A DNA stretch of 64,000 nucleotides, taken from positions 5,580,001 through 5,644,000 of the forward strand of contig NC_019678.1 of assembly GCF_000316665.1 (NCBI RefSeq). Reading direction: 5' to 3'. Under the pieces are notes generated by a model. That model saw only the letters and a program-made list of their open reading frames with translations. It had not been told where the DNA came from and did no database searches. Every line of letters starts with the position of its first letter. Position 1 is the first letter of the stretch. Source of the DNA: Rivularia sp. PCC 7116 (lineage in GTDB: Bacteria; Cyanobacteriota; Cyanobacteriia; Cyanobacteriales; Nostocaceae). Positions 1-8,346 of this stretch are shown here, piece by piece. The translations under genes and the position numbers were made by a program.

Positions 1-469
1 TTACAAATATGCCAATTGCTGGTAAGGTATTTGTTCCGGGAATGGGAATCATCATGAAGCTTGACATTAAAGCAATGGCTAATCCAATAATGATTTTTCC
101 GGGAATAGTAGTACAAACGAATGGTAAACGGGGACGACTTACTGCTTCGATTTTCTGTAAAAGAGGTATTCCAGCTTTGATAAATTTTTGTGCTGTTTCA
201 AGTTTGATAGGACGTTTTGCGAATTTTTCAGGTAGCCAGGGTTCTTGACGACCTATAATTAATTGCGCTGCTAAGACTATCATGATAATTCCGAAGGGAA
301 TTGATATAACTGGTGCCGGGAGCGGTAAAGCTGAAGGTAAAGAGAGGATGACAAACAAAAATCCGAAAATTCTTTCCCCTGCTAAATCTAGGACATTTTC
401 TAAAGTTACGGTATCACCACGTTTCTCTTCAAAAAAAAACCGGTTCAATTCCTTGGACAGTTTAGCCAT
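1..469 (-). CDS. ExoD-like membrane protein, partial (runs off the left edge)
   Basis: Read by hand on the minus strand from an ATG at 469; the frame stays open to base 1, so the C-terminus is outside the window. The visible 156 residues begin MAKLSKELNRFFFEEKRGD and contain Gly/Pro-rich hydrophobic stretches such as FGFLFVILSLPSALPLPAP and GRQEPWLPE, the hallmarks of the ExoD family (PF06055), membrane proteins linked to exopolysaccharide production. It is divergent from the ABC-2 permease at 552, with 82 bp between starts. The exact role of ExoD proteins is not established; the family call is fairly secure. Confidence 0.75.
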   Translation of the reverse strand, partial: MAKLSKELNRFFFEEKRGDTVTLENVLDLAGERIFGFLFVILSLPSALPLPAPVISIPFGIIMIVLAAQLIIGRQEPWLPEKFAKRPIKLETAQKFIKAGIPLLQKIEAVSRPRLPFVCTTIPGKIIIGLAIALMSSFMMIPIPGTNTLPAIGIFV

Positions 470-551
470 AAGATTATTAAGAATACAGTTTTATCAAGCA
501 CAATATACAACCTGAAGATTAACTATACCGGAAGCGCTGCTTGTTTTCATC

Positions 552-1334
552 ATGGGAAGATACTTAAAAGTTATTAGATTGTTCTGGAGTGCTGCTATTG
601 CGGCTGAAATGGAGTACCGTGTCAATTTTGTTATTGCGACTCTCAGCAGCGTGGGAAACCTTGCAGGGAGCTTGTTTAGCTTGTTTTTGTTTTACCGTAC
701 TGGCTATACTTTTTCTGGTTGGCAATGGGAAGCTGCTTTAATTGTCGTGGGAATCTACACTTTATTGCAGGGCTTTGCAGAAACTTTCCTTTCTCCCAAT
801 TTAAACCGCATTGTTCGTCACGTACAGGAAGGAACTTTAGATTTTGTCTTGCTAAAACCCATTCGCAGTCAATTTTGGCTTTCTTCCCACACCGTTTCAC
901 CTTGGGGAATCTCGGATTTGATTTTCGGTACGATTATGATTATTTACGCTGGTAATCGCCTGGGTTTGGGAATCGGTGATTATCTTGTGAGCATTCCGGC
1001 GCTGTTTTTTGGTTTGGTAATTCTTTATAGCTTGTGGTTTATGTTGGGAGCTACGAGTATTTGGTTTGTGAAAATATATAATGTCACGGAAGTTTTAAGA
1101 GGGTTATTGGAAGCGGGTAGGTTTCCGATGGTGGCTTATCCAGCAACTTTTCGGATATTTTTTACTTTTGTGGTTCCGGTGGCATTTTTAACTACGGTAC
1201 CTGCGGAAGCGATGCTTGGTAGAACTCAAATTTCTTGGGTTATAGGTGCGGGAATTTTAGCTTTAGTGTTGTTTTTTGTTTCGTCGAGATTTTGGCGGTT
1301 TGCGTTGAGATATTATACTAGTGCTTCGAGCTAG
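552..1334 (+). CDS. ABC-2 type transporter permease (PF06182-like)
   Basis: 260 residues with about six membrane segments. The N-terminus (AAEMEYRVNFVIATLSS) and the conserved block VRHVQEGTLDFVLLKPI followed by FLTTVPAEAMLG match the ABC-2 permease family formerly called DUF990. Such permeases pair with a separate ABC ATPase and usually a second permease of the same type; neither is visible here, so the partners lie elsewhere. Substrate unknown. The ATG at 552 has only a weak purine-rich upstream sequence but matches the family's usual N-terminus. Confidence 0.8.
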   Translation: MGRYLKVIRLFWSAAIAAEMEYRVNFVIATLSSVGNLAGSLFSLFLFYRTGYTFSGWQWEAALIVVGIYTLLQGFAETFLSPNLNRIVRHVQEGTLDFVLLKPIRSQFWLSSHTVSPWGISDLIFGTIMIIYAGNRLGLGIGDYLVSIPALFFGLVILYSLWFMLGATSIWFVKIYNVTEVLRGLLEAGRFPMVAYPATFRIFFTFVVPVAFLTTVPAEAMLGRTQISWVIGAGILALVLFFVSSRFWRFALRYYTSASS

Positions 1335-1409
1335 GGGTTTAGGTAATAATATTTTTAAACGCAGAATGGCACAGAGTCGCGCTGAGTTTAAGGAAGAGAG
1401 AGGATTTAA

Positions 1410-2558
1410 ATGGTATTAAATCTTTTAAATCAATTGGTAAGTGAATTAAAAGAACTAGGTGCCATACAATCTATTGAGGTGGAAAAGGCATTTAGCAAAG
1501 TTTTACGTCATAAATTACTAGAAACTTTTTATCTTCCCAGGGATTTACAACAACCAATTGAACATAAATCAAGTAATCCAGATTCGGAACATTTAAAGCT
1601 GATTTACTCTAATAATTCTCTTGTTACTCGTATAAGTAATGGTTTCCCATCAAGTTCAACATCCGAACCTTTGTTAATGGCTCGTATGATTGAATTGCTG
1701 GCGCTCTCTCCCAATCTTAAAGTGTTAGAAGTTGGCACAGGTACGGGTTATAATTCTGCACTGATATCGGAAATAGTTGGCAATCAAAATCTAGTTGTCT
1801 CGGTAGATATTCAAGAGGATGTCATTGCTCAAACTAAAAGATTACTGTCTAATGCAGGCTATCCAAATATTAATTTAGTGTTGCGCGATGGCTTTTACGG
1901 TGTCGAAGAAGAAGCACCATACGATAGAATTATTGCAACTGTTGGGTGTTTTGATATTTCACCTCACTGGGTAAATCAGCTTTCGACTTCTGGTTTAATG
2001 ATATTACCGTTACATCATGGAGGTTGGACTCCTTTAGTCAAAATTTGGCAGCAAGAAGACAGGCTAAAAGGTAAAGTAGTTGGTATTTCTGGTTTTATGC
2101 CTTTTAAAGGAGATGAATTTGCGGATGAACCTGCACCTTTTGGTTTTATGAATTCGGTTCCTATTGAAGAGTTTGAGGAACTCCCCTTATTTGATAACCT
2201 CGAAGTTGAGCATACCAACAACTTTCTTATGTGGTCTGCTTTCCCAGTTAATTTCTATTATTTTATTACAATATCCGATTCCCGTGCTTTTTGGGATATC
2301 AAACCTCCGGGATATGGTTTGTATGATAAACAAGAAGGAATAATTCTGATTAGTCCGCAAAAAAACTGTATATTTTTCAAAGGTAATAGAAAACTCTACA
2401 ATAGATTACAGAAACTATACGAAAACTGGTTAGAGTTAGGTAAACCAAGTGCTTTTGATTATGAAATTGAGTTTCAACCATCACCAAAAGCAGCAACATC
2501 TTCTAAAAAGGGATGGAATATTAAACGAAAGTTCTACCATCAGTTTTTGTCTCTATAA
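1410..2558 (+). CDS. Protein-L-isoaspartate O-methyltransferase-like enzyme with C-terminal extension
   Basis: 382 residues. The middle carries the SAM-binding motif VLEVGTGTGYNSALISEI (about residues 104-121), preceded by the substrate-binding stretch NGFPSSSTSEPLLMARMIELL and followed by DRIIATVGCFDISPHWVNQL, all typical of the PCMT/PIMT family. Classical Pcm is about 210 residues; here a further ~150 residues follow the catalytic domain, as in the longer PIMT relatives linked to modified peptides. The start is preceded by GAGAGAGG. It may repair isoaspartyl residues or act on one dedicated protein; the extension favours the second, but this is inference. Confidence 0.75.
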   Translation: MVLNLLNQLVSELKELGAIQSIEVEKAFSKVLRHKLLETFYLPRDLQQPIEHKSSNPDSEHLKLIYSNNSLVTRISNGFPSSSTSEPLLMARMIELLALSPNLKVLEVGTGTGYNSALISEIVGNQNLVVSVDIQEDVIAQTKRLLSNAGYPNINLVLRDGFYGVEEEAPYDRIIATVGCFDISPHWVNQLSTSGLMILPLHHGGWTPLVKIWQQEDRLKGKVVGISGFMPFKGDEFADEPAPFGFMNSVPIEEFEELPLFDNLEVEHTNNFLMWSAFPVNFYYFITISDSRAFWDIKPPGYGLYDKQEGIILISPQKNCIFFKGNRKLYNRLQKLYENWLELGKPSAFDYEIEFQPSPKAATSSKKGWNIKRKFYHQFLSL

Positions 2559-2604
2559 ACAAGTTTCATAACATCTAATACTATTTATAAATACCAAAGA
2601 AAAA

Positions 2605-2659
2605 ACCTTTTTCCCATCTCCTTAATAAGGAGAGGGGTGCCGCAGGCGGGGTGAGGTTT
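2605..2659. repeat. Dispersed hairpin repeat (CTCTCCTTA..TAAGGAGAGG / GTGAGGTT family)
   Basis: CTCCTTAATAAGGAG forms a near-perfect hairpin followed by GGGGTGAGGTT. Related copies lie at 4017-4076, 32142-32205 (inside the RND gene), 33868-33912 and 42430-42465. With the following GTTGGG element it fills the 312-bp gap 2559-2870; nothing else was seen there apart from the Shine-Dalgarno of the protease gene. Confidence 0.7.
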
Positions 2660-2697
2660 CCCTTGTGGTATTTAACTCAACGAACAGCACTATATTA

Positions 2698-2771
2698 TTG
2701 TTGGGTTACGACGCAAAATAAATCAGTTGGTTAGTTATTAAATTGTGTCGTGCGTCTAACCCAACCTACGA
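2698..2771 (-). repeat. GTTGGGTTA inverted-repeat element, copy A
   Basis: Starts TGTTGGGTTACGACGC and ends GCGTCTAACCCAACCTACGA, so its ends are imperfect inverted repeats about 17 bp long around an AT-rich core. Similar ~70-75 bp copies lie at 33957-34026 (opposite orientation), 34078-34151 and 35023-35097. Shorter remnants lie near 52150-52185 and 62371-62395. The layout is that of a small non-autonomous element; no transposase is seen. Confidence 0.7.
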
Positions 2772-2870
2772 CTCAAAAATAAATTTAATAGTATAAATTA
2801 TCGAATTATTTTTGGGTACTCTAAGCTCAACATCAAATTATCCAGAGCAAGTTGTAAGGGAGGAGCAATT

Positions 2871-4004
2871 ATGATGTTAGCTGAAAACCGCAAGTATCGT
2901 GTTGGTGGTTATCAAGCAGGAAATAAGCCGGAAGATACTAAGCATCATAGCGCCGAGCGTTTTCAAGAACAAGAGTTACCACCCAAGGTTGATTTGCGTG
3001 AATATATGACCGAGGTTGAAGAACAGGTAGGAAATAGTTGTGTTGCTAATGCTTTTGTAGGAGCGTATGAATACTTAGCAAAACGTAGTATTGGGTACTC
3101 TGAAGATGTCAGTCGCTTGTTTGTCTACTATAACGCTCGGATGCAGCATAATTGCCATCAAGAAGATGGGGGAACCGGAATGTATTATGCAATCAAAAGC
3201 CTTGTAGAAAATGGTGCTTGTTCTGAGGAAATTTGGCCTAATGATGAGGAGTTATTATGCTCGGAACCCGATACTGATGCTTACGAACACGCTGCTAATT
3301 TTAAAATTACTGATTGCGAGTTTATTAAAACTGACTTGAATTTATGGAGACATACTTTAGCTGAAGGTTATCCAATCGCTTTTGCTCTCAATTTATTCAA
3401 GTCTTTTGGCGAAAGTACAAGAAATCGTGGTCGCGTACCTATTCCCAAGGATAGCGATAATGTTCGCGAAACTCATGCATGGCACGCTATGCTCTGTGTG
3501 GGATATTCGGATAAAGATCGGATGTTTATCGTCCGAAATTCATGGGGTTCGGAGTGGGGAGATAATGGATATTGCTATATTCCCTATGACTATATAATTC
3601 ACCAAGACTACAATGCACACGATTCATGGATTATAAAATCTCTCAGCGATACAGACTTTAGTGCTGGGGTTTGGGAAGATGATGAATCATTTTTCGCTGG
3701 TGAGGGAGAACTATTTCTTTATGATTTTTACGTCACTACGGATGAGCCGGATAATTTTATTGAGCGACTAGATGCACTTTGTCAAGAGTATGTTGAATCA
3801 GAAGAAGATTACTATTTTGATTATGAATATGAAGAAGAAGATGCAGACAATTATATTGTTAATATCTTGAACTTTGATATTGCAATTGACGAAGAGGAAG
3901 AATTCCTTGAAAAATTAGAAGCGCTTTGTGAAGAATATGCAATAGATGAAGATTATTTCTTTACTCTTGATGATGAGGAGGAAGACGAAGAAGAGGAATA
4001 TTAA
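2871..4004 (+). CDS. C1A (papain-like) cysteine peptidase with duplicated acidic C-terminal tail
   Basis: 377 residues, no signal peptide. Catalytic residues can be placed: oxyanion Gln52 and nucleophile Cys57 in EEQVGNSCVANAF, His205 in THAWHAMLCVGYS and Asn223 in VRNSWGSEWGDNGYCYIP. This is the bacterial cytosolic C1A type without an obvious long propeptide. After residue ~285 the chain becomes very acidic, with two related units, NFIERLDALCQEYVESEEDY (about 295-314) and EFLEKLEALCEEYAIDEDYF (about 344-363), each followed by Asp/Glu/Tyr runs. The start has a strong GGGAGGAG. The tail could be a regulatory, metal-binding or substrate-like module; its function is unknown. Confidence 0.85.
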   Translation: MMLAENRKYRVGGYQAGNKPEDTKHHSAERFQEQELPPKVDLREYMTEVEEQVGNSCVANAFVGAYEYLAKRSIGYSEDVSRLFVYYNARMQHNCHQEDGGTGMYYAIKSLVENGACSEEIWPNDEELLCSEPDTDAYEHAANFKITDCEFIKTDLNLWRHTLAEGYPIAFALNLFKSFGESTRNRGRVPIPKDSDNVRETHAWHAMLCVGYSDKDRMFIVRNSWGSEWGDNGYCYIPYDYIIHQDYNAHDSWIIKSLSDTDFSAGVWEDDESFFAGEGELFLYDFYVTTDEPDNFIERLDALCQEYVESEEDYYFDYEYEEEDADNYIVNILNFDIAIDEEEEFLEKLEALCEEYAIDEDYFFTLDDEEEDEEEEY

Positions 4005-4016
4005 AACTAAATATAA

Positions 4017-4076
4017 AACCTCACCCTGCCTCCGGCTTCCCTCTCCTTAGTAAGGAGAGGGATTGAGGGTGAGGTT
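4017..4076. repeat. Dispersed hairpin repeat between convergent genes, possible shared terminator
   Basis: Two nested perfect arms: AACCTCACCCT (4017-4027) with AGGGTGAGGTT (4066-4076), and CCCTCTCCTTA (4039-4049) with TAAGGAGAGGG (4051-4061). It sits between the convergent ends of the C1 peptidase and nhaC and belongs to the family also seen at 2605. It may act as a bidirectional terminator, though no clear T tract follows on the plus strand. Confidence 0.65.
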
Positions 4077-4103
4077 CTCTATCTTATATTTAATGACACC
4101 TGA

Positions 4104-5423
4104 CTACTTACCAGTTCCTTCCTTAATTCTCATCTCAAAATAATTAAATAAAGGCACAAAATAAAGATAAAATGCAAAGGGAATAAACCCCGAATCTGTC
4201 ATCAAAATAGTAGCTGGAACCAAACCGGCAATATTCCAAGGAATTAAAGGAGAAAGCACAACTACAGAGTTTTCTAAATCCACTGCAAGTTGATAATTAT
4301 CTAAATTATTTTTATAATAATTATCTTTTACTAACTCTTCAGTTAACAGAATTGCAATTGTTTGAGTACAGCCAAATGCAGCGGCAGCTATACCGACAAG
4401 ATTCGTAGCTAAAAATAAATTAGACCTAGATTTAGCTTTTTTTAAAAATACCCGTACATATTCTAAAATTTTAGTTCCGGCGAAAATTCCAGCAAATGCT
4501 GTAGAAACAATCACAACTAGAGAAACTCTAGCCATTGAAAATATACCACCTCCAAGAATAATATTTTTCAAGCTACTATCTTCCGTTAATTCAAAACCTA
4601 GAAAAATATATCGAAAAATCTCAGTCAAAGAATAACCTTGAATAAATATACTAATAAATAGACCAATTAATATACTTACCAACATAGATATTTTTATTTC
4701 CACCCGCAACCAAGCAAGTAATAAAATCGCAAATGCAGGTAAAAGTACAATCAGATTAACGTTGAATAATCTAGCAATTTCAGAAGTAATACTTTGACGT
4801 TCAAATTCTACCGGATTAGCAATAGAAATCAGCAAATAAACGATAGTAGAAGCAACCAAAGGATAAACAGTTGTTGCTAGCATCCTTCTCACATTAGTGT
4901 GGATTTTAGTTTGAGTAATTATCGCAATTAAATTTGCACTAGAAGACATCGGAGAACAGCGATCGCCAAAATAAGCACCAGCAATAATCGCACCCGCAGT
5001 AATTTGAGGATTGACGCTACTCCCACTTGCCATAATCATCAAAGCAATACCGATTGTACTTACTGTTCCGAATGAAGTACCGATTAACAAAGAAACCAAA
5101 AGTGACAGGATAAAAGCTGAAACAATAAAATAGGAGGGATGAATAAATTGAATACCATAATAGACAATAGCCGGTACAGTTCCCGCTGTCATCCAGATAG
5201 ATATAACTGCTCCAATTAATAGGAGAATATATATAACCGAAAAAGATTTTTTACTTCCATTCCAAGCTAAAGCAAATAGTTTGTTTAACCTAAAACCTCT
5301 TTTTAAAAGTAATAAAAATAAAGCAGTTATAGAGATTAGCAAAGGATAAACAATAAAATATCCCTTGAAAGCGCTAATTAAAAGTAAGACAAACGAAAAA
5401 ACTAGAAAGAAGATTAAATCCAT
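4104..5423 (-). CDS. nhaC: NhaC-family Na+/H+ antiporter
   Basis: 439 residues, highly hydrophobic, with about eleven membrane helices. The block GAYFGDRCSPMSSSANLIA with GTSFGTVSTIGIALMIMASG is diagnostic of the NhaC family, and AAAFGCTQTIAILLTEEL matches its C-terminal half. It exchanges sodium (or related substrates; the family also includes malate/lactate antiporters) for protons across the cytoplasmic membrane. The ATG at 5423 has AAGGA seven bases upstream. It is followed by the repeat hairpin at 4017-4076 and converges on the C1 peptidase. Confidence 0.85.
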   Translation of the reverse strand: MDLIFFLVFSFVLLLISAFKGYFIVYPLLISITALFLLLLKRGFRLNKLFALAWNGSKKSFSVIYILLLIGAVISIWMTAGTVPAIVYYGIQFIHPSYFIVSAFILSLLVSLLIGTSFGTVSTIGIALMIMASGSSVNPQITAGAIIAGAYFGDRCSPMSSSANLIAIITQTKIHTNVRRMLATTVYPLVASTIVYLLISIANPVEFERQSITSEIARLFNVNLIVLLPAFAILLLAWLRVEIKISMLVSILIGLFISIFIQGYSLTEIFRYIFLGFELTEDSSLKNIILGGGIFSMARVSLVVIVSTAFAGIFAGTKILEYVRVFLKKAKSRSNLFLATNLVGIAAAAFGCTQTIAILLTEELVKDNYYKNNLDNYQLAVDLENSVVVLSPLIPWNIAGLVPATILMTDSGFIPFAFYLYFVPLFNYFEMRIKEGTGK

Positions 5424-5518
5424 TCTCCATTCCTTATTTCCTAACCAAGATATGCGTTATGCAATTGTAATTGAAAAAGAGGATACTTAATCTACCTCTT
5501 CCCTCTGCGCCCTCTGCG

Positions 5519-5655
5519 GTTTTATTGGGAGCATCCCAATGGCGGCAAAAAGCCCTGAGACTATAAGTCTGGGGCTAATATTACAAAGCCCACCTATGCC
5601 CTTCTAGGGTGTTGGGTAAAATATTTGTTCAAAATTGGGATGCTCCCGTTTTATT
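5519..5655. mobile_element. MITE-like element with perfect 14-bp inverted ends and 8-bp target duplication
   Basis: The 121-bp core 5527-5647 begins GGGAGCATCCCAAT and ends ATTGGGATGCTCCC, perfect inverted repeats. It is flanked on both sides by GTTTTATT (5519-5526 and 5648-5655), a perfect 8-bp direct repeat. Removing the element and one GTTTTATT restores a run of the common CTCTGCGG repeat leading into the ATP-grasp stop codon, three bases from the element side. It carries no ORF, so a transposase elsewhere must have moved it. The left end is itself a small palindrome (ATTGGGA GCA TCCCAAT). Confidence 0.85.
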
Positions 5656-5658
5656 CTC

Positions 5659-6852
5659 TTAATCTTTTTCTCTACCCCTCAAAAAACCCTCAAAATCAAG
5701 ATTAAGATATGCTAAAATTTCTTCAACCCTATCAGCAACAACATGAGCTACCCCGAAAAAAGGAGTAATTTGCGGATTGCTAGGAAGATAATTTAATAAT
5801 CTATTTCCAAAGCTATTACAAAAAGATTTCTCATCAAAGCTGTATTTGTCGGGTTCATATTTTGCAGGAATATCCGCAAGCACAAAAGCATAAACTTTAG
5901 AATTACTTGCATCATTTAACAAAGAATCCCAATCTGGTGCTTTATCCGTAAAAAACAAATCGTAGGGATTAAAACCAAAAGCATATTCCGTTATATCTGG
6001 AAGCGCTACTTGTCCAAATCGTAACGGATTCAATTCAATAGGAAATATTTGATTATTAGACTTCCTAAACTCAAAATGAAATGGAAAACGACGCATCCCC
6101 AACTTAGCTCCAATATGCTCTAATACCTGCATTGTCGGTTCGATTGTTTGAGCTAACACTTTCGTAGAAGTATAGTAAACCGTATCGCTAACATCTAAAC
6201 TAGATGCAAAAGGATGTTGATAAATCCCAGTTATTACCGTCTTTCCGTTACTATCCCAAAAACCATCACAAGCAAACTCATCCCCATCGACAAATTCTTC
6301 TACAAGAAAAGAAGCATCATTTAACATCGCCGGATTCATATGTTCTTTAGCTACATCAATATCTTTAAGAACAGAATCTACCGCTTTTCCCCATTCTTGT
6401 TGTCCTTTTATTGTCCGAATTCCTATAGAAGCAGTTCCCAAACTTGGTTTTAATACAACATTTTCAACTTCCTTCGGTAACTGAAAATCCCGCAAATTAT
6501 CCCTTGTAAGTTCTTGATAAAATAAATTTGGATATAATTCCTTAACAAGTTCTCGAAAAATAACTTTATTTTTAAAAGCTTTAACTTGATTTAAACGTTG
6601 CTGTGGAAGATTTTCGATAATAAAAGCAAGACTTGCTTCCCAATTCATCATTACTGTTGCATCTTGATCTTGAATTAAAGACGCTGCTTCTGTATTCTCA
6701 AGAATATTAATTGTTTCTGGTAAAGGTGGTGTTGACGGCTCAACGTAAACAGAAATTCCCCAACGTTGGATTGCATTTAATAATGAAGGAGAAAGAACTG
6801 AACCGGAAATGAAGCAGTAATTTAATTCTGCTGGTTTAATATTTGTATTCAT
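5659..6852 (-). CDS. ATP-grasp domain ligase of unknown substrate
   Basis: 397 residues. ATP-grasp features: the nucleotide-binding strand VVLKPSLGTASIGIRTI (about 142-158), the hinge FLVEEFVDGDEFACDGFW and the metal-binding strand FHFEFRKSNNQIFPIELNPLRFG, where Glu and the ELNPRFG-like turn bind Mg-ATP. The arrangement resembles the ATP_grasp_4 / carbamoyl-phosphate-synthase-like ligases that join a carboxylate to an amine, not the MvdD type. The N-terminal ~100 residues look like a small Rossmann-type lobe. The ATG has GGAAG seven bases upstream. A MITE sits three bases beyond the stop. Substrate not predictable. Confidence 0.75.
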   Translation of the reverse strand: MNTNIKPAELNYCFISGSVLSPSLLNAIQRWGISVYVEPSTPPLPETINILENTEAASLIQDQDATVMMNWEASLAFIIENLPQQRLNQVKAFKNKVIFRELVKELYPNLFYQELTRDNLRDFQLPKEVENVVLKPSLGTASIGIRTIKGQQEWGKAVDSVLKDIDVAKEHMNPAMLNDASFLVEEFVDGDEFACDGFWDSNGKTVITGIYQHPFASSLDVSDTVYYTSTKVLAQTIEPTMQVLEHIGAKLGMRRFPFHFEFRKSNNQIFPIELNPLRFGQVALPDITEYAFGFNPYDLFFTDKAPDWDSLLNDASNSKVYAFVLADIPAKYEPDKYSFDEKSFCNSFGNRLLNYLPSNPQITPFFGVAHVVADRVEEILAYLNLDFEGFLRGREKD

Positions 6853-6939
6853 TGTATTTCTTCCAATACCCGCATTACTAATGTAAGATGCAAATTACAA
6901 TGTTTTATCTTCTCAAACAAGCGATTCTCAAACATCCTT

Positions 6940-8346
6940 ATGGGTTTAGCAGGTTCCGAACGCAAGAAATTACGTCAAGCTATAATTAACGCTTATCCCA
7001 GCAAAGCTAAATTAAAGATGATGGTTTCTGATGAATTGGAAGAAAACCTAGATGCTATTGCTGGGGGAGAGAATCTTAATGAAATAGTTTTCGATTTAAT
7101 TGACTGGGCGCAATCGCAAGGTAAATTAGAAGAATTAATTGGCGCTGCAATTAAAGGAAATCCAGGAAATCAAGAATTAAGAGAATTTCAAGAGTCTATA
7201 TGTAATGAATTTAATGATGAGAAGAATATTGTCGAGCTAAGAGAATCTCCACAGATAGCTGATGATGGGTTAGAAAGCAAATCACAAAATGGTAAGTTTA
7301 TCAATAATATTGGACAGATAACTGGAGGAGAAGTTCAATTTGGCGATCGCATCACTAATCAATTTATCGATGAAGAAACGAAAGCTATTCTAAGAGATTT
7401 ACAACAGACGCTTCAGAAAACTGAAAGTAAAAATGTAGATACAACAAATTCACCAACGCAACTAGATTTTCGAGCACCCCCACCAAAGCTGACAAATTTT
7501 GAGTTTGAAGTTGTAACTCTAGATAGTCAAGGTAAAGAAATTAAACGTTGCTATGAGCAAGCTAAATATTTTACAGAAAATCTGGATAATGAAACTGTAT
7601 TAGAAATGGTTTCTATTCCTGGTGGTAAGTTTTCAATGGGTGCTTCAATTGATGAAAAAGCATCTGATGAAAACGAACGTCCGCAACATATAGTTACTAT
7701 ACAACCATTTTTTATAGGCAAATATCCTATTACTCAAGCCCAATGGAAATTTGTTGCAAATCTACCCAAAATTAAACGCGAACTTAAACTTGAACCATCT
7801 TATTTTAAAGGATTAGAATTACCTGTAGAACTAGTTTCTTGGTATGATGCACAAGAATTTTGCGAGCGATTATCACATAAAACAGGAAGAATATATCGCT
7901 TACCCAGCGAAGCACAATGGGAATATGCTTGTCGAGCTAGAAATTCAACTCCATTCCATTTTGGTAAAACAATTACCACAAAATTAGCTAACTATCGCGG
8001 ACAAGATAAAAATATTAACGGTAAAATTTATAAAGGAATTTATTGTGAGGAAATTCCGGGAATTTATCGTCAACAGACAACTAAAGTAGGTAGTTTCCCT
8101 GCAAATAATTTTGGATTGTATGATATGCACGGGTTAGTTTGGGAATGGTGTGCAGACACAGAACATGAAAATTATCATGATGCACCAACTGATGGTAGCG
8201 TTTGGGTAGATAATCAAGATGAGGAATATCGTATTTTGCGCGGTGCTTCCTGGGATTCTTTTCCTTACTTATGTCGTAGTGCATCTCGCTCTGCTGGAAA
8301 TCCAATGGTTGGCAAAAAAGAATTCGGTTTTCGAGTTATTATCTAA
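6940..8346 (+). CDS. EAD1 (effector-associated domain) + SUMF1/FGE-like domain protein
   Basis: 468 residues. Residues ~3-90 (LRQAIINAYPSKAKLKMMV ... LIDWAQSQGKLEELI ... GNPGNQELREF) match effector-associated domain 1, a death-like adaptor of bacterial NTP-dependent conflict systems. A linker with GGEVQFGDRITNQ follows. From ~residue 215 there is a formylglycine-generating-enzyme/SUMF1 fold: MVSIPGGKFSMGA, RPQHIVTIQPFFIGKYPIT, RLPSEAQWEYACRA, GLYDMHGLVWEWCAD, ILRGASWDSF and FGFRVI. The cysteine pair used by true FGE between RGASW and the final GFR is not there; one Cys remains in YLCRSASR. It is therefore more likely a binding or sensor domain than a sulfatase activator. The 3' end overlaps the convergent helicase by 8 bp. 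Confidence 0.8.
   Translation: MGLAGSERKKLRQAIINAYPSKAKLKMMVSDELEENLDAIAGGENLNEIVFDLIDWAQSQGKLEELIGAAIKGNPGNQELREFQESICNEFNDEKNIVELRESPQIADDGLESKSQNGKFINNIGQITGGEVQFGDRITNQFIDEETKAILRDLQQTLQKTESKNVDTTNSPTQLDFRAPPPKLTNFEFEVVTLDSQGKEIKRCYEQAKYFTENLDNETVLEMVSIPGGKFSMGASIDEKASDENERPQHIVTIQPFFIGKYPITQAQWKFVANLPKIKRELKLEPSYFKGLELPVELVSWYDAQEFCERLSHKTGRIYRLPSEAQWEYACRARNSTPFHFGKTITTKLANYRGQDKNINGKIYKGIYCEEIPGIYRQQTTKVGSFPANNFGLYDMHGLVWEWCADTEHENYHDAPTDGSVWVDNQDEEYRILRGASWDSFPYLCRSASRSAGNPMVGKKEFGFRVII

Noticed and set aside
6940-8346. Active formylglycine-generating enzyme
   Set aside because: The cysteine pair needed for oxidation of sulfatases is absent, no sulfatase is nearby, and the N-terminal EAD1 points to a conflict-system role.
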